64,000 nucleotides of DNA, from the NCBI GenBank assembly GCA_015698045.1, contig BLAL01000298.1:62001-126000 (forward strand), given 5' to 3'. Positions within the stretch are counted from its first letter, which is position 1. Each line of letters opens with the position of its first letter. Of the stretch, positions 39,091 through 49,595 are shown in pieces. A model generated the notes under the pieces. It was not told the origin of the DNA and searched no databases. It saw nothing but the letters and a program-made list of their open reading frames with translations. The translations under genes were made by a program, and so were the position numbers. The stretch is from Rhizophagus clarus (lineage: Eukaryota; Glomeromycota; Glomeromycetes; Glomerales; Glomeraceae).

Positions 39091-39802
39091 TAGCATTTAT
39101 GGGGCATTAATAGTAGTAGATTTATAATTTAAATACAATTGTAATTTAAAAGTAATTTAATTCATTTAATTGTAATTACTGAAAGTTTTATTTATATTTT
39201 CAATCGATAATAAAAAAAATATTATACAAAAAATATTATAAAAAAAATTCACTACTCTTTACACAAATTTACAATTAATGTTCACTTGTTTGCTTGTTTT
39301 CATTTCATTATATCTATTTAATTTGAAAGAAAGTAAAATGTTAGTAATAAAAGTGTTAGTATGAATATTAGTAGAAGTGTTAGCAAAAGAAAAGGAACGT
39401 TAATAAAAAAATTTTTACATTAAAAAGTGATAGTATTAATGTTAGTATGAAAGTTAGTAGAAGTAGAAAAGGAACGTCAATAAAAAAAAAATATAAAGTA
39501 TAAGTATTAATGTTAGTGTTAATGTTAGTAGAAGTGTTAGTAAAAGTAAGGAATAAAAAATGTTTAACAGTAGAACATTGTTAGTAGGAACGTTAGTAGG
39601 AACGTTAGTAGGAGGAAACACATTAGAAAAAAATATTAATAAGAGTGTTAACAGGATGGAAAAAGAAATTTCAACAAAAAATGTACCTTTGTATTTATTT
39701 TTTAGAAAAACCAATAAAGTAAAAAACTCGATAGTAGAACATTGTTTAGGACGTTAGTGAGAAGAAATACGTTGGAAAAATATATTAATAAGAGTGTTAA
39801 GA

Positions 39803-40218
39803 ATAACATAATAATGGGAAAAGAAATTTCAACAAAAAATATACCTTTATCTTTATTTTTTAGACAAAAACAATAAAGTAAAAATTTGAGAGAGAGAGAA
39901 AAAAGTTTTGAAAAAAAAAAAAACGATAAATAAATAATTAAATCGTGATCGTGCAATCACATGATCAACAAAATTATCAATTTTTATTGGTTATTTGGGT
40001 AATATTATAAATAACATAATAATGGGAAAAGAAATTTCAACAAAAAATATACCTTTATCTTTATTTTTTAGACAAAACAACAAAGTAAAAATTTGAGAGA
40101 GAGAGAAAAAGTTTTTGAAAAAAAAAAAATACGATAAATAAATAATTAAATCATGATTGTGCAATCACATGATCAACAAAATTATCAATTTTTATTGGTT
40201 ATTTGGGTAATATTATAT
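39803..40218 (+). repeat. Recent 207-bp tandem duplication in E3
   Basis: Two nearly identical copies begin AATAACATAATAATGGGAAA (about 39,803 and 40,010) and end TTGGTTATTTGGGTAATATT. They differ at a few C/T and A-run positions. No coding potential. Confidence 0.85.
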
Positions 40219-41025
40219 TCAGCCACATCAGCCACAAAATCGGTCACCTATCGAATACACAAGTCAATATTAGCGAAGCAGCACAAACTTGATTATTCAC
40301 TATTCGTGCTCAACTTGAGTTGATAAAATTATTAAAAAATCACTGATTTTATTAAATTTATCAGAATTTTTATACCTAATTAAAGATGATTAAATTAAGT
40401 TTTACTACCGATTTCATTATAACGTTACCAACTTTTTTGTTAATCTTGGATATTTTATTTGGAATTTAAATTGTTCGCTTTGAACTCGAGTTGAACTCGA
40501 GTTCAACTCGAGTTTAACTCGTTCGCTCAAGATCTTTGTGTAATGTATTGTAGATCTGTAATTGTTTTATTTGTAGTCTATAATTGGCAAAAGCTTATTA
40601 TAAACCAAAATAAAAAACACTATTTATTTACGTATCTGTATTATTAGATTTTACCTTTTTTAGATTTGATATATAATTAAAAAAAAGACCTTTATCTTGA
40701 TATTTTGGAATCACGATCATAACAATTGAGTTTAGGTCAAGTTTAACTTGTTCATTGTGATTGATTGTATTGTAGATCCGTATCTGTATTATAATTAATA
40801 TAAAGAAGACAGATCATAACAATCATGAGAAATTAGAACAATTTTCGTAAATGTTCTTGAAGGGTAATTAATATAATAATACAAGGTGATAAAAAATTGT
40901 TTATAAAAAGAGGTTTCATCTTTTTTTTTCTTACAATAAATTTGTTATCGTTATTTTTATTATATATTCTTTTTCTTAAAATTTGTTGCCGTTATTTTTT
41001 ATTATTATATATTCTTTTTCTTAAA

Positions 41026-41632
41026 ATGCCCGCAAATTGGACTGATGCAATAACTGAATATTTAATAAGATATAGGAGGTAAAAAATTAAATGAAAACTA
41101 ATAAATAACTTTGATCATATTCTAGTTTTTTTTTCTCTTACGTTTCCTGATCTAAAAATTAAATAAATAATGTAAAGGAGAAGGAACAACTACTACCATG
41201 ACATACCCGGGAGGGACCGCTCCGAATTCTGGGAGAGCCTAGCTCGAAGAATTCGGAGATGGTTCCGCGTGAGGTTCACTGGCCAACAGGTAGAAAGAAA
41301 GTGGAGAAACTTGGTCAGGAATTTTAATGTTAGTAAAATAATAATAAATCATAAAAAAAAAATAAAAAAAAATAAAAAATTAATAGTATTAACATTTTTA
41401 GAATTTCTGTGAATGGAGGAATGGTGCGCGAAATGGAAGGTGGTCCCGGGAAGGAGAAAGATATTATAGGCAGTTCCGCACAAGGTTTTGGGACAGACCT
41501 GGTAATTATTAAGAATTTTTTTAATTTATATTTAAGTTATTTAAGTTCTAAATTTATATATATTTCTTAGGGAACCACCACAGTCGTAGGCGGCGTAGAA
41601 ACACTGCGCATCGGCGGCCTCGGAATCCGTAA
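41026..41632 (+). CDS. Trihelix (Myb/SANT-like) basic protein of E3, intact
   Basis: Four exons, 41,026-41,078, 41,178-41,328, 41,402-41,501 and 41,571-41,632, join in frame to 121 residues. Donors are GTAAAA, GTTAGT, GTAATT; acceptors AAG, TAG, TAG. Motifs in order: W.DAITEYLIRYR, YYHDIPGRDRSEFWESLARRI, FTGQQVERKWRNLVRNF, RYYRQFRTRFWDRPG, then an Arg-rich tail (SRRRRRNTAHRR). The spacing of Trp-LI..R, FWESLA and GQQ..KW.NL fits a three-helix trihelix/MADF-type DNA-binding fold. It is clearly homologous to the E2 protein, and introns 2 and 3 fall at the same places and phases (0 and 1). Sequence-specific binding to the element ends is inferred. No transposase partner is seen. Confidence 0.78.
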
Positions 41633-42330
41633 ATTATATTTTTTTATTTTTATTTTTTTTTTATTTTGTATTTTTTATATTTTATTTTTATTTTTATTTT
41701 TATTTTTTATTTATATTTTTATATTTTTATTATTTTTATTATTATTATTTTTTATTTTTATTATTATTTTTTATTAAATATATATATATTTTATATAGTC
41801 ATCTAATTATTATTTTAATATTTTTACTATTTTATAATTTGATTTAATATCGGCCTATATTCAACTGAAATTAAAAAATTCGACCTCAATTATGAGTAAT
41901 TAAAGCTTATTATAATAAATTGCTTTTATTCAATAAACATTCATTTTTTTTTTTATTAAAGTATTAATTAAATAAACAATCTGTCGTCATATATTATATA
42001 ATATATTGTAATGATGAAATGTCCCCAATAAATTTTTAAAAAAGGTACATTTAGGCGTGACAGATCTAATACCGCTGATTCTTCCAAAATGTTACTAAAA
42101 ACTTTCCATAGATCAAATTGAGAGAACTAATCTATCAATTTACAATATAAAATCTTGAAATAATCTTTCACATTTTCAAAATACGTGATCAAACTCATTT
42201 TTGCTAAACTGCCGAAACCTTTTGGCGTTTACATGCAATAGTTTCGGCATTTTAATTTAATTTGACGATCATTGATTATCATGATCAATCTATTTTTACG
42301 GTTTTCTAAACCATAATTTTTTTTTTATTT

Positions 42331-42800
42331 TTTTTTTAGGTTGCTGGACTCCCGGACTTGGAATGTAAGTTGGAAGGGGTGGGGGGAATTTTTTTTTAAT
42401 ATTAAAGAAACGTTACTAACGTTTCTTTCTTTATTTTTTTTAGGTTGCCAGCCTTCTTGGACGAACCAGACTTAGGAATGTAAGTTAGAAAGGGCGGGGG
42501 ATTTTTTTTTAATATTAAAGAAACGTTACTAATGTTTCTTTCTTTATTTTTTTAGGTTGCCGGCCTTCTTGGACGAACCGGACTTGGGAATGTAAGTTGG
42601 AAAGGGTGGTGATTTTTTTTTAATGTTAAAGAAACGTTACTAACATTTCTTTCTTTATTTTTTTCAGATTGCTGGACTCCGGACTTGAAATGTAAGGAGA
42701 GAGGGAGGGATATTTTTTGAATATTAAAGAAACAGTTTAAACGTTTCTTTTATTTATTTTAGGTTGCAGTTTCCCTTGTTCCTCTTGATCCTAACGTGAT
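42331..42800 (+). repeat. Tandem mini-exon array of E3
   Basis: Four repeats of about 95-112 bases, then a half unit. Each has a T-tract and AG, then an exon-like core: 42,340-42,364 (25 nt), 42,444-42,479 (36), 42,556-42,591 (36), 42,668-42,691 (24). Each ends GAAT or AAAT followed by GTAAGT or GTAAGG. A last acceptor opens 42,763 onward. The cores share TTGC.GG.CT and GGACTTGGAAT. The spacers contain the hairpin AAAGAAACGTTA / TAACGTTTCTTT. The array lies downstream of the gene, same strand. Whether it is spliced is unknown. Confidence 0.75.
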
Positions 42801-43463
42801 CACGATTAAGAAAAGTTTGAGCAAACTTTTCTTAAAATTGTATTATAAATGACTGTAACTTTTTTATTAATTTATTGTAATAAAATACGTAATAAAATAA
42901 AAATATTAACAATAATAATTATACTTTTAAACACTTTACAAAAAATTTATAAACTTGATAATGCATTCAATAAATAAGACAATAAAAATTTTTTAACTAC
43001 ATTAAACGAATTAAAAATTTCTAAAAAGAAAAATCTATAAAGAAAGTAAACTCTAAAAAATTTCTTAATACGTTATATAATATGAAATCTAACGTATTAA
43101 AATTTGTATCACATATCGGGTACCCGATATGTGTAAGATAGAACTGTGCCTGATATATATTAAATAACATATCGGTGACCAATAGTTTAGATATCGGGGT
43201 CTTGGTAATTAGCCATATTTTGAAGTGTAATAAATCGGGTACCCGATATGTAAAAATACCCGATATTTATCCGATTAGCCGCCGATATATAAGTCCCCGA
43301 TATGTACCCGATAGAATTGATTTTGACCAGTGTTAATTATAGAAGAAGACGAAAATCTGACTTGTATTTATCTTGAGTCTTAAAATATAGAGAAGTGATC
43401 TATTTTTTGATCATCCAAATTATCTGCACATTATCTGATTTAATAATAGATAGTAGATAAAAT

Positions 43464-44903
43464 AGGACTCTGAACAATATATAAATATATTAGATTTGAG
43501 TTTGCTTAATGATCATATAAAAAAAAACCCTATGTAAAACTTTTATTTGCTTATTTTAATATAAAATTTTTAGTTGGTTAGATATTTAAATGCGTAGTTG
43601 AATTTATTTTTATTTCAGCTCAATAATTATATTTGCGTAGCAGAACCCCTTATTCATATAACAAAGATTTTCATATATATATATAAAGAGAGAAAATTTT
43701 AATTTCACACGTATATCAAAAAAAATTTTTTATAAAAAATTTTTTTAAACTGATACTTTTTTTCTATTATTTTACACATTTTAATTTTATAAACACAATA
43801 TTGTATTTAATATTTATAAAAAAAATCATGTTTTTATAACAATATTCTCATATTCTTATTTTTTGTTTGCTAATTTTACTCATATATAAAATAAATTTTG
43901 GACAAATGAAATTACCTTTTTATGTTTAAGTAAATTGTTCTGCAGTTGTAAAAAGTATTTGTATTTCAATTTTTATGATTCTAAGTATAATATTTGTGAA
44001 GATAATTATATTTTTTAAATAGTACTAACTCCAAAAAATTTTTTTTTTCTCTTTTAACTTTAGGACGTAATAACATCACTTTGGTCAAATGAAATTACTT
44101 TTTTATATTTAAAAAGTTGTTCAGTGATGTCGAATCTACCTGTGTGTAAATTTTTATAATGATTGGACTAATATTTATGAAGTATTGGCTATTTTTGTAT
44201 TATCAATTTTTTTGCAAAAACTCATTTTGCAACTTTGGAGCGTGATTTCACCATTTTGGTCAAATGAAATCGCCTTTTTCCGCTTATGTAATGTTGTTCA
44301 GCGAGGTCGAATCTACTTACAGTAAAAATTTTAGAATGATTGGATTAATATTCGTAGAATGCGACTAACTTTTGTACTTTCAATTATTTATCGTTTAAGT
44401 GATTTTAATTTTAAAGTGTAATTTTTTTTATTTTAAATCAACTTGTTAACTTTAAGTTGTTCATAAGGGTTGGCAATAATTTATATTTTAATTTTTGTAA
44501 ATCTAAATATAATAATATTTATAAAAATTCCAAATTTTAAAACTATTTTTAAAATAGCAATAGTATATTAATATTATATTAATATTAATTAAAATTAAAA
44601 ATTCTGAAGTTATATATCATTTTATATTTTTAATTTATTAATATTTAGTGAATTAATTTTACAATTTTTTTTCGCAATGATATAAAAAATTAATTTACTA
44701 TTACTATATATATATTTATTATAATTAAATTATCTTTTTATACTTAAATAAAGTTATATATATCAGAAAAAAAATTGCTTAGCAGAATAAAAAATTCAAA
44801 GGTTATAATAAGAGTTTGCTTAGCAGAACTTAAAATAATTTGCTTATTAATCATAGTAAATTTTGAAATTTTTATCTGACCTATATATATTGTTCAGGGT
44901 CCT
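43464..44903. mobile_element. 1.44 kb element with 8-bp TSD GATAAAAT
   Basis: The ends AGGACTCTGAACAATATATA and inverted AGGACCCTGAACAATATATA match at 19 of 20 positions. GATAAAAT lies on both sides (43,456-43,463; 44,904-44,911), as for hAT-type insertions. The interior is AT-rich, without coding potential. Related pieces lie at 33,170-36,128 (interrupted) and, reversed, near 57,730-59,470. Confidence 0.88.
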
Positions 44904-44911
44904 GATAAAAT

Positions 44912-46072
44912 ATTGAAAAGTGATTCATACTAGGATATAGTCATATAGGATATCCAAATTAAGTTTACATATAATCTGAATTATTTGCATATTATTTAAT
45001 TTGATAGTAGATAGTAGATATATTTAAAGTTTATCATCTATGTCAGATACAGATATAAATATCCAGATCAATACTAGGATCCTAGAAACTATATATATAG
45101 GTTGTTTCAAATTTTAAAAAATTACTATAATCTTTATCTAAGTTAAGCCAAAATTTTACTAATAATATTATCCAGTTTATTAGTAATCTTAAACCTTTCC
45201 AATATACGTTACCCAAAATAAAAATAATCTATTAGTTATTTATAAATCAAATTTTATTAAAACTTTTAAATTTTATATTTGAATTACAGTAATCAAATAT
45301 TATTACTTTGATGCTAATACAAATAAAATATCTTCATATTTTTCCATTAATTTTATTATTTTACTTTATTCTGTATTATTTATTTTATTTAATTTTTTAA
45401 TTAAGTCATATTCAAAAAAATCAAAATTATCTGAATCATAAATATTGTTAGATAAAAAAAATATTATATACTAGAAAAAATAGGGTTTTTTAGAACTTTC
45501 AGCTTGCATTTTTTTTAAAAAATAAAAATTATTATTATTTTTGTTAATTATGCAATATATATATAATACTTTCTTAAAATATATATAATTATTACCCACT
45601 ATAATAATAATCTGAAAATGAATTATAAAATCATTACCTATTTTATACAATAATAATATGTCTCTTATATAATTTAAGGGAAAAATTGGCACTTAATGAA
45701 AGAAATTTAATAATGTCAATTTATGCAAATTATTACCAAAAATGGCTAGTACACAGTTTTTGTTAGACTGACGTCTCCTCATATGATTATTAATTAAAAA
45801 TGCTGAATGCAGTAACAAATAATGTCAATTCTGGCCAAGCCATTCACGAAGTTTAACGTCATCAAAGTTCAAACTCTTTGACTTTACTATGAAAAAACGT
45901 GGCATTCCAGCTGTAAATTTAATAGGTATGTATGTTAAGTAAAATGTTTTGACCTGTATTTCTACTTTTATTTAGTTTTATCCATTTTATTAATTTTAGT
46001 TTAGTTTTATTTATCAATAATTTTCTTGTTTCTTAATAGTGAAAATATATTTATCTTTTCCATATATTTTAC
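44912..46072. other. AT-rich spacer with one exon-like stretch
   Basis: Mostly AT-rich with no clear element ends. At about 45,820-45,930 the composition is more mixed. A short reading MKKRGIPAVNLI is followed by GTATGT, which looks like a first exon with a donor, but no downstream partner was found before E2. Confidence 0.5.
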
Positions 46073-46599
46073 ATCAGGAAATTTTATAGTGCAAAAAGTT
46101 GCGCAAGATTACGCATCATAATATTTCGTAAGTTTCCAGACCCGCCGCAAGTTTGCAGAAGAGTAATATTTCGTAACTTTTTAAAATATTTCGAAATATT
46201 ATGATATGCAAAGTTTCGTAATTTTACAGTTCGTAATATTCCATAATTTTACGCATTCACAATATTTCGTAATTTTACATAATATTTCGTAAGTTTTCAG
46301 ACCCGCCACAAGTTTGCGTAAGCGTAATATTTTGTAACTTTTTAAAATATTTCGAAATATTACGATATGCAAAGTTTCGTAATTTTACGGTTCATAATAT
46401 TGTATAATTTTATTGCGTAATATTTCGCAACTTTTTAAAATATTTTGACGATTCGTAATTTTACATAAATATTTTGTAATGTTTCAAAATTCATTTTTGT
46501 ACTATAAGTTTATATAATGTATATTTTATTAGATATAATATGAATTAAATTATAAAAATTACAAGTATTTATTACTATATACAGAATATATAAAAGTAA

Positions 46600-47150
46600 A
46601 AAAAGAAAGAGTAATGATACAATTAGATGTAAAAAGAAGAGAAACAGCTATAGTAACGTTGGTATTAGATATAAAGATAAAAGAAATATTGCTAGTATTG
46701 TTAGTGTTGTTAATATTAGAGTAAAAAGAGTTAAAGAAACAGTAGAAATATGGATATTATCGTTAGTATTAAAGTACAAGTAAAAGAAAAAAAGGAAACG
46801 TAGATAGTATTGTTAGTATTATGATATAAAGTAACAATTAGGGTAAAAAACGCGTTAGTATTAAAACAATTAGTATTAATAAACAAATATTTCTATACCT
46901 GCAAAGAATAAACTAAAAATAAAAGAAAGAGGAAAAATAAACATGTTGTTAGTATTAAGTAAAAGGAGTAAAAAAAACATAATTAGTATTGTTAGTATTG
47001 ATCGTTAGTATTAAAGTACAAGTAAAAAGAAATAAAGGAAACATGTATATTATTGTCAGTATTACGATACAAAGTAAAAAAGAAATAAAAAATAATGAAA
47101 TAATTATTATTAATAAACAAATATTTCTATACCTGCAAAGCAATAAATTA
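46600..47150. repeat. GTTAGTATTA-rich tandem units of E2
   Basis: Reverse complement of the E1 region at 27,000-27,720. GTTAGTATT runs and two copies of the block ending CTATACCTGCAAAG, which on the minus strand is a CTTTGCAG acceptor-like signal. E3 has comparable GTTAGTATTA runs at about 39,330-39,620. Confidence 0.7.
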
Positions 47151-47987
47151 TGAAATATATGTAAATATTCTGTATATAATTAAAAAATATTGAACAAAAG
47201 GATAAAGAAATAATAAAAAGAAGAGAAAAATATTGAAAAAAATAATAAAGAAATAGAGACAAAAAATAAATAGGACAAAAAACGCGTGCAGATTAAATCA
47301 CATGTAAGGATCAGCCTAATTTTGACTGGCTAGAAATACGATACTGTATGCACAATCATATCATGCAGATTTATTTATTTAATTATCAACAATATGGGCA
47401 TAACATAAATAAATCGTGACTGAAACTTGTGTTCAATTTGTGTTCAATTTGTGTTGATAATTCTGGTAAAAAATTATTAATTTTGGCCAAATTTTGTTAA
47501 ATTTGTTAAATTTGTGTTGAATTTGTGTTGAATTTGTGTTGCGTAATTTTTTATTTATCATAAGGGGATGATATTTAGTAATTGCATGTACGATGTACAA
47601 GATTTTTTTTTATGATTTTTTTAAGAAATGTACGCAAAATATTTAATCAGAATATAATTATTTTTAATTAAATTGATTAAAAAAAATTAATTTTTTTAAG
47701 AAATGTATGCGAAATATTTAAAATTCAATAGAATGTGCTAATAATAAATTGTTTTATTTTTAATATGATATATTGATATTTATATTTAAAACAATTAAAC
47801 ATGTACATGATTTAATTAATATGTTTAATGATGAAAAGTGTAATAAATTAAATTTTAATTGAAACGAGAAATAAAATCAAACCAAAGAGGTATTGTTCAA
47901 ATTTTATTTAAAGTGACATTTTACGACTTTCTTTCAAATTTTTACTCATCCCAAAATCAAATTATAAAAATCAAATCTAAACTAATA

Positions 47988-48612
47988 ATGCCTCGCCACA
48001 CACGTTCACGTCATTCCCACTATAACATCCATTGGAACTGGGCTATGATGGATGAACTTGTTGACATACGCCGAGACAGAAACTGCACCTACCACAATAT
48101 TAATGGTAGAAGCCGCTATGATTTTTGGGACTCTGTTGCCAATAGGTTCATATGACTAATATCTATAATTTCTTTAAGAAAGAATTTAAATTCAAATTAA
48201 CCAATCCATTTAATTAAATCAGAATAAATAGAATATTTCGAACGAGGGTTTCTGGGCAACAGTGCAGCCAAAAGTGGAGGAACCTCGTCAGGGATTACCA
48301 TGTAAGTAAATAAATAAAATTACATTCATATAAATTAAATGTATTTATCGAATATTCAAACTGATTTTGATATTTAGAACTATGTCCTTTATCGTAATGG
48401 TAACCCTGGGCGGCGGCTGTGGATGCGTACCGGCCAAAGATATTATCGCGAATTTAGAACGAGATTTTGGGAGAGGCCGGGTAATTATACTATAATAAAA
48501 TTTATAATTAATATTTATGTTCATGTTTTAAATTTGATAAATTTGATCAATTTTAGTCACGCGTGATGATCGTAGGAGAAGGAGAAACTTACCTACGTAT
48601 CGTAGAAGATAA
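47988..48612 (+). CDS. Trihelix (Myb/SANT-like) basic protein of E2, intact
   Basis: Four exons, 47,988-48,145, 48,232-48,301, 48,378-48,480 and 48,557-48,612 (TAA), join in frame to 128 residues. Donors are GTTCAT (weak), GTAAGT and GTAATT; acceptors TAG. Motifs: MPRHTRSRHSHY, HWNWAMMDELVDIRRDRN, YHNINGRSRYDFWDSVANRI, VSGQQCSQKWRNLVRDYH, RYYREFRTRFWERPG, and the basic tail DDRRRRRNLPTYRRR. The W...LVDIRR, FWDSVA and QQC..KW.NL..DY pattern is that of trihelix/SANT-like DNA-binding domains. The E1 copy of this gene carries three nonsense codons where this one is open. Introns 2 and 3 match the E3 gene in place and phase. The role in transposition or end-binding is inferred. Confidence 0.78.
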
Positions 48613-48984
48613 TTATTTTTATTTTTTTATTTATTAAGTGAGTAGCTAGGCCCAATCCGTACTAAATATCGGCTGGAGACTCACGTTTTTTTTGGGCTGT
48701 GACTGATACTGACGTCCACGCCGTACAGCCTGGGTACTATTTTATAAAATAGTAGCGAACAAGTATCAAATGTGTATTTTTTTATTAAGTTATAATAAAA
48801 ATTAGAATTTACTTTAATTTTAACATAAAAATTGTAAATGATAAAAAATTCGTAAATAAAAATAATTTGTTTTCCCAAACTTAAAAAAAAAGGTGTTTAT
48901 ATTATTTTTGATTATTCAATAGTATCACATGCCCCTTGTATACATTCTACTGCATACGCAGCTTTAACGATCGAATAGTAATAT

Positions 48985-49505
48985 TAAATTTTCAAAATAT
49001 TTTAACCGTAATATTACGCAGGTTTACAGTCTCGTAAATTTTCGAAATATTTTAACCGTAATATTACGCAGGTTTACAATCTCGTAAATTTTCAAAATAT
49101 TTTAACCATAATATTACGCAGGTTTACAGTCTCGTAAATTTTCAAAATATTTTAACCGTAATATTACGCAGGTTTACAGTCTCGTAAATTTTCGAAATAT
49201 TTCAACCATAATATTACGCAGGTTTACAGTCTCGTAAATTTTCAAAATATTTTAACCGTAATATTACGTAGGTTTACAGTTTCGTAAATTTGCAGAATAT
49301 TTTGACCGTAATATTACGCAGGTTTACAGTTTTGTAAATTTTTAAAGTATTTTGACCGTAATATTGCGTAAATCTTACGATATTGAAAACTTGCATAATA
49401 TTTTGACTGTAATATTGCGTAAATCTTACGATATTGAAAACTTGCGTAATATTTTGACCATAATATCACATAAATCTTACGAAATTGTAAACTTATGTAA
49501 TATTT
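48985..49505. repeat. Subterminal 50-bp tandem repeats of E2
   Basis: About nine units, reverse complement of the E1 array: GTAATATTACGCAGGTTTAC, then AGTCTCGTAAATTTTC, then AAAATATTTTAAC. The CGTAATATTACG palindrome is again central. E2 units retain more CG than E1 units. Confidence 0.85.
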
Positions 49506-49595
49506 CGAAATTTTTCGAAATATTATGCCATAAACTTTCGTAAACTTACAAAATCGTAAACTTACGCAATTTTTCGCCCTATAAAATTTCCTGAT

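Larger units (their letters stand above)
38705..43332 (+). mobile_element. E3: inverted-repeat element with intact trihelix gene, TSD TTA
   Basis: The ends are CACTGGTCAAAATC and its inverted copy, followed inside both ends by CTATCGGGTACATATCGGG. TTA lies on both sides (38,702-38,704; 43,333-43,335), a 3-bp duplication typical of PIF/Harbinger elements. It holds subterminal ATATCGGGTACCCGATAT-type palindromes, a 207-bp tandem duplication, the intact gene at 41,026-41,632, and a mini-exon array (42,340-42,765). No DDE transposase reading was found. The classification is inference from TSD and the Myb-like partner protein. Confidence 0.85.
46075..49593 (+). mobile_element. E2: inverted-repeat element with intact trihelix gene
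   Basis: The left end CAGGAAATTTTATAGTGC matches the inverted right end (GGGCGAAAAATTGC side: CCCTATAAAATTTCCTG). AT lies on both sides (46,073-46,074; 49,594-49,595), and in both this case and E1 the rebuilt target reads CATG. It is a 3.5 kb relative of E1 in the opposite orientation, shorter because of fewer internal repeat units. It has repeats in both arms, the intact gene at 47,988-48,612, and a minus-strand repeat series with TTTGCAG. No transposase found. Confidence 0.88.

Noticed and set aside
24170-49505. CRISPR-like regular repeats in E1/E2 arms.
   Set aside because: Units are contiguous 50-bp repeats without unique spacers, in a eukaryotic intron-bearing genome; this is a minisatellite.
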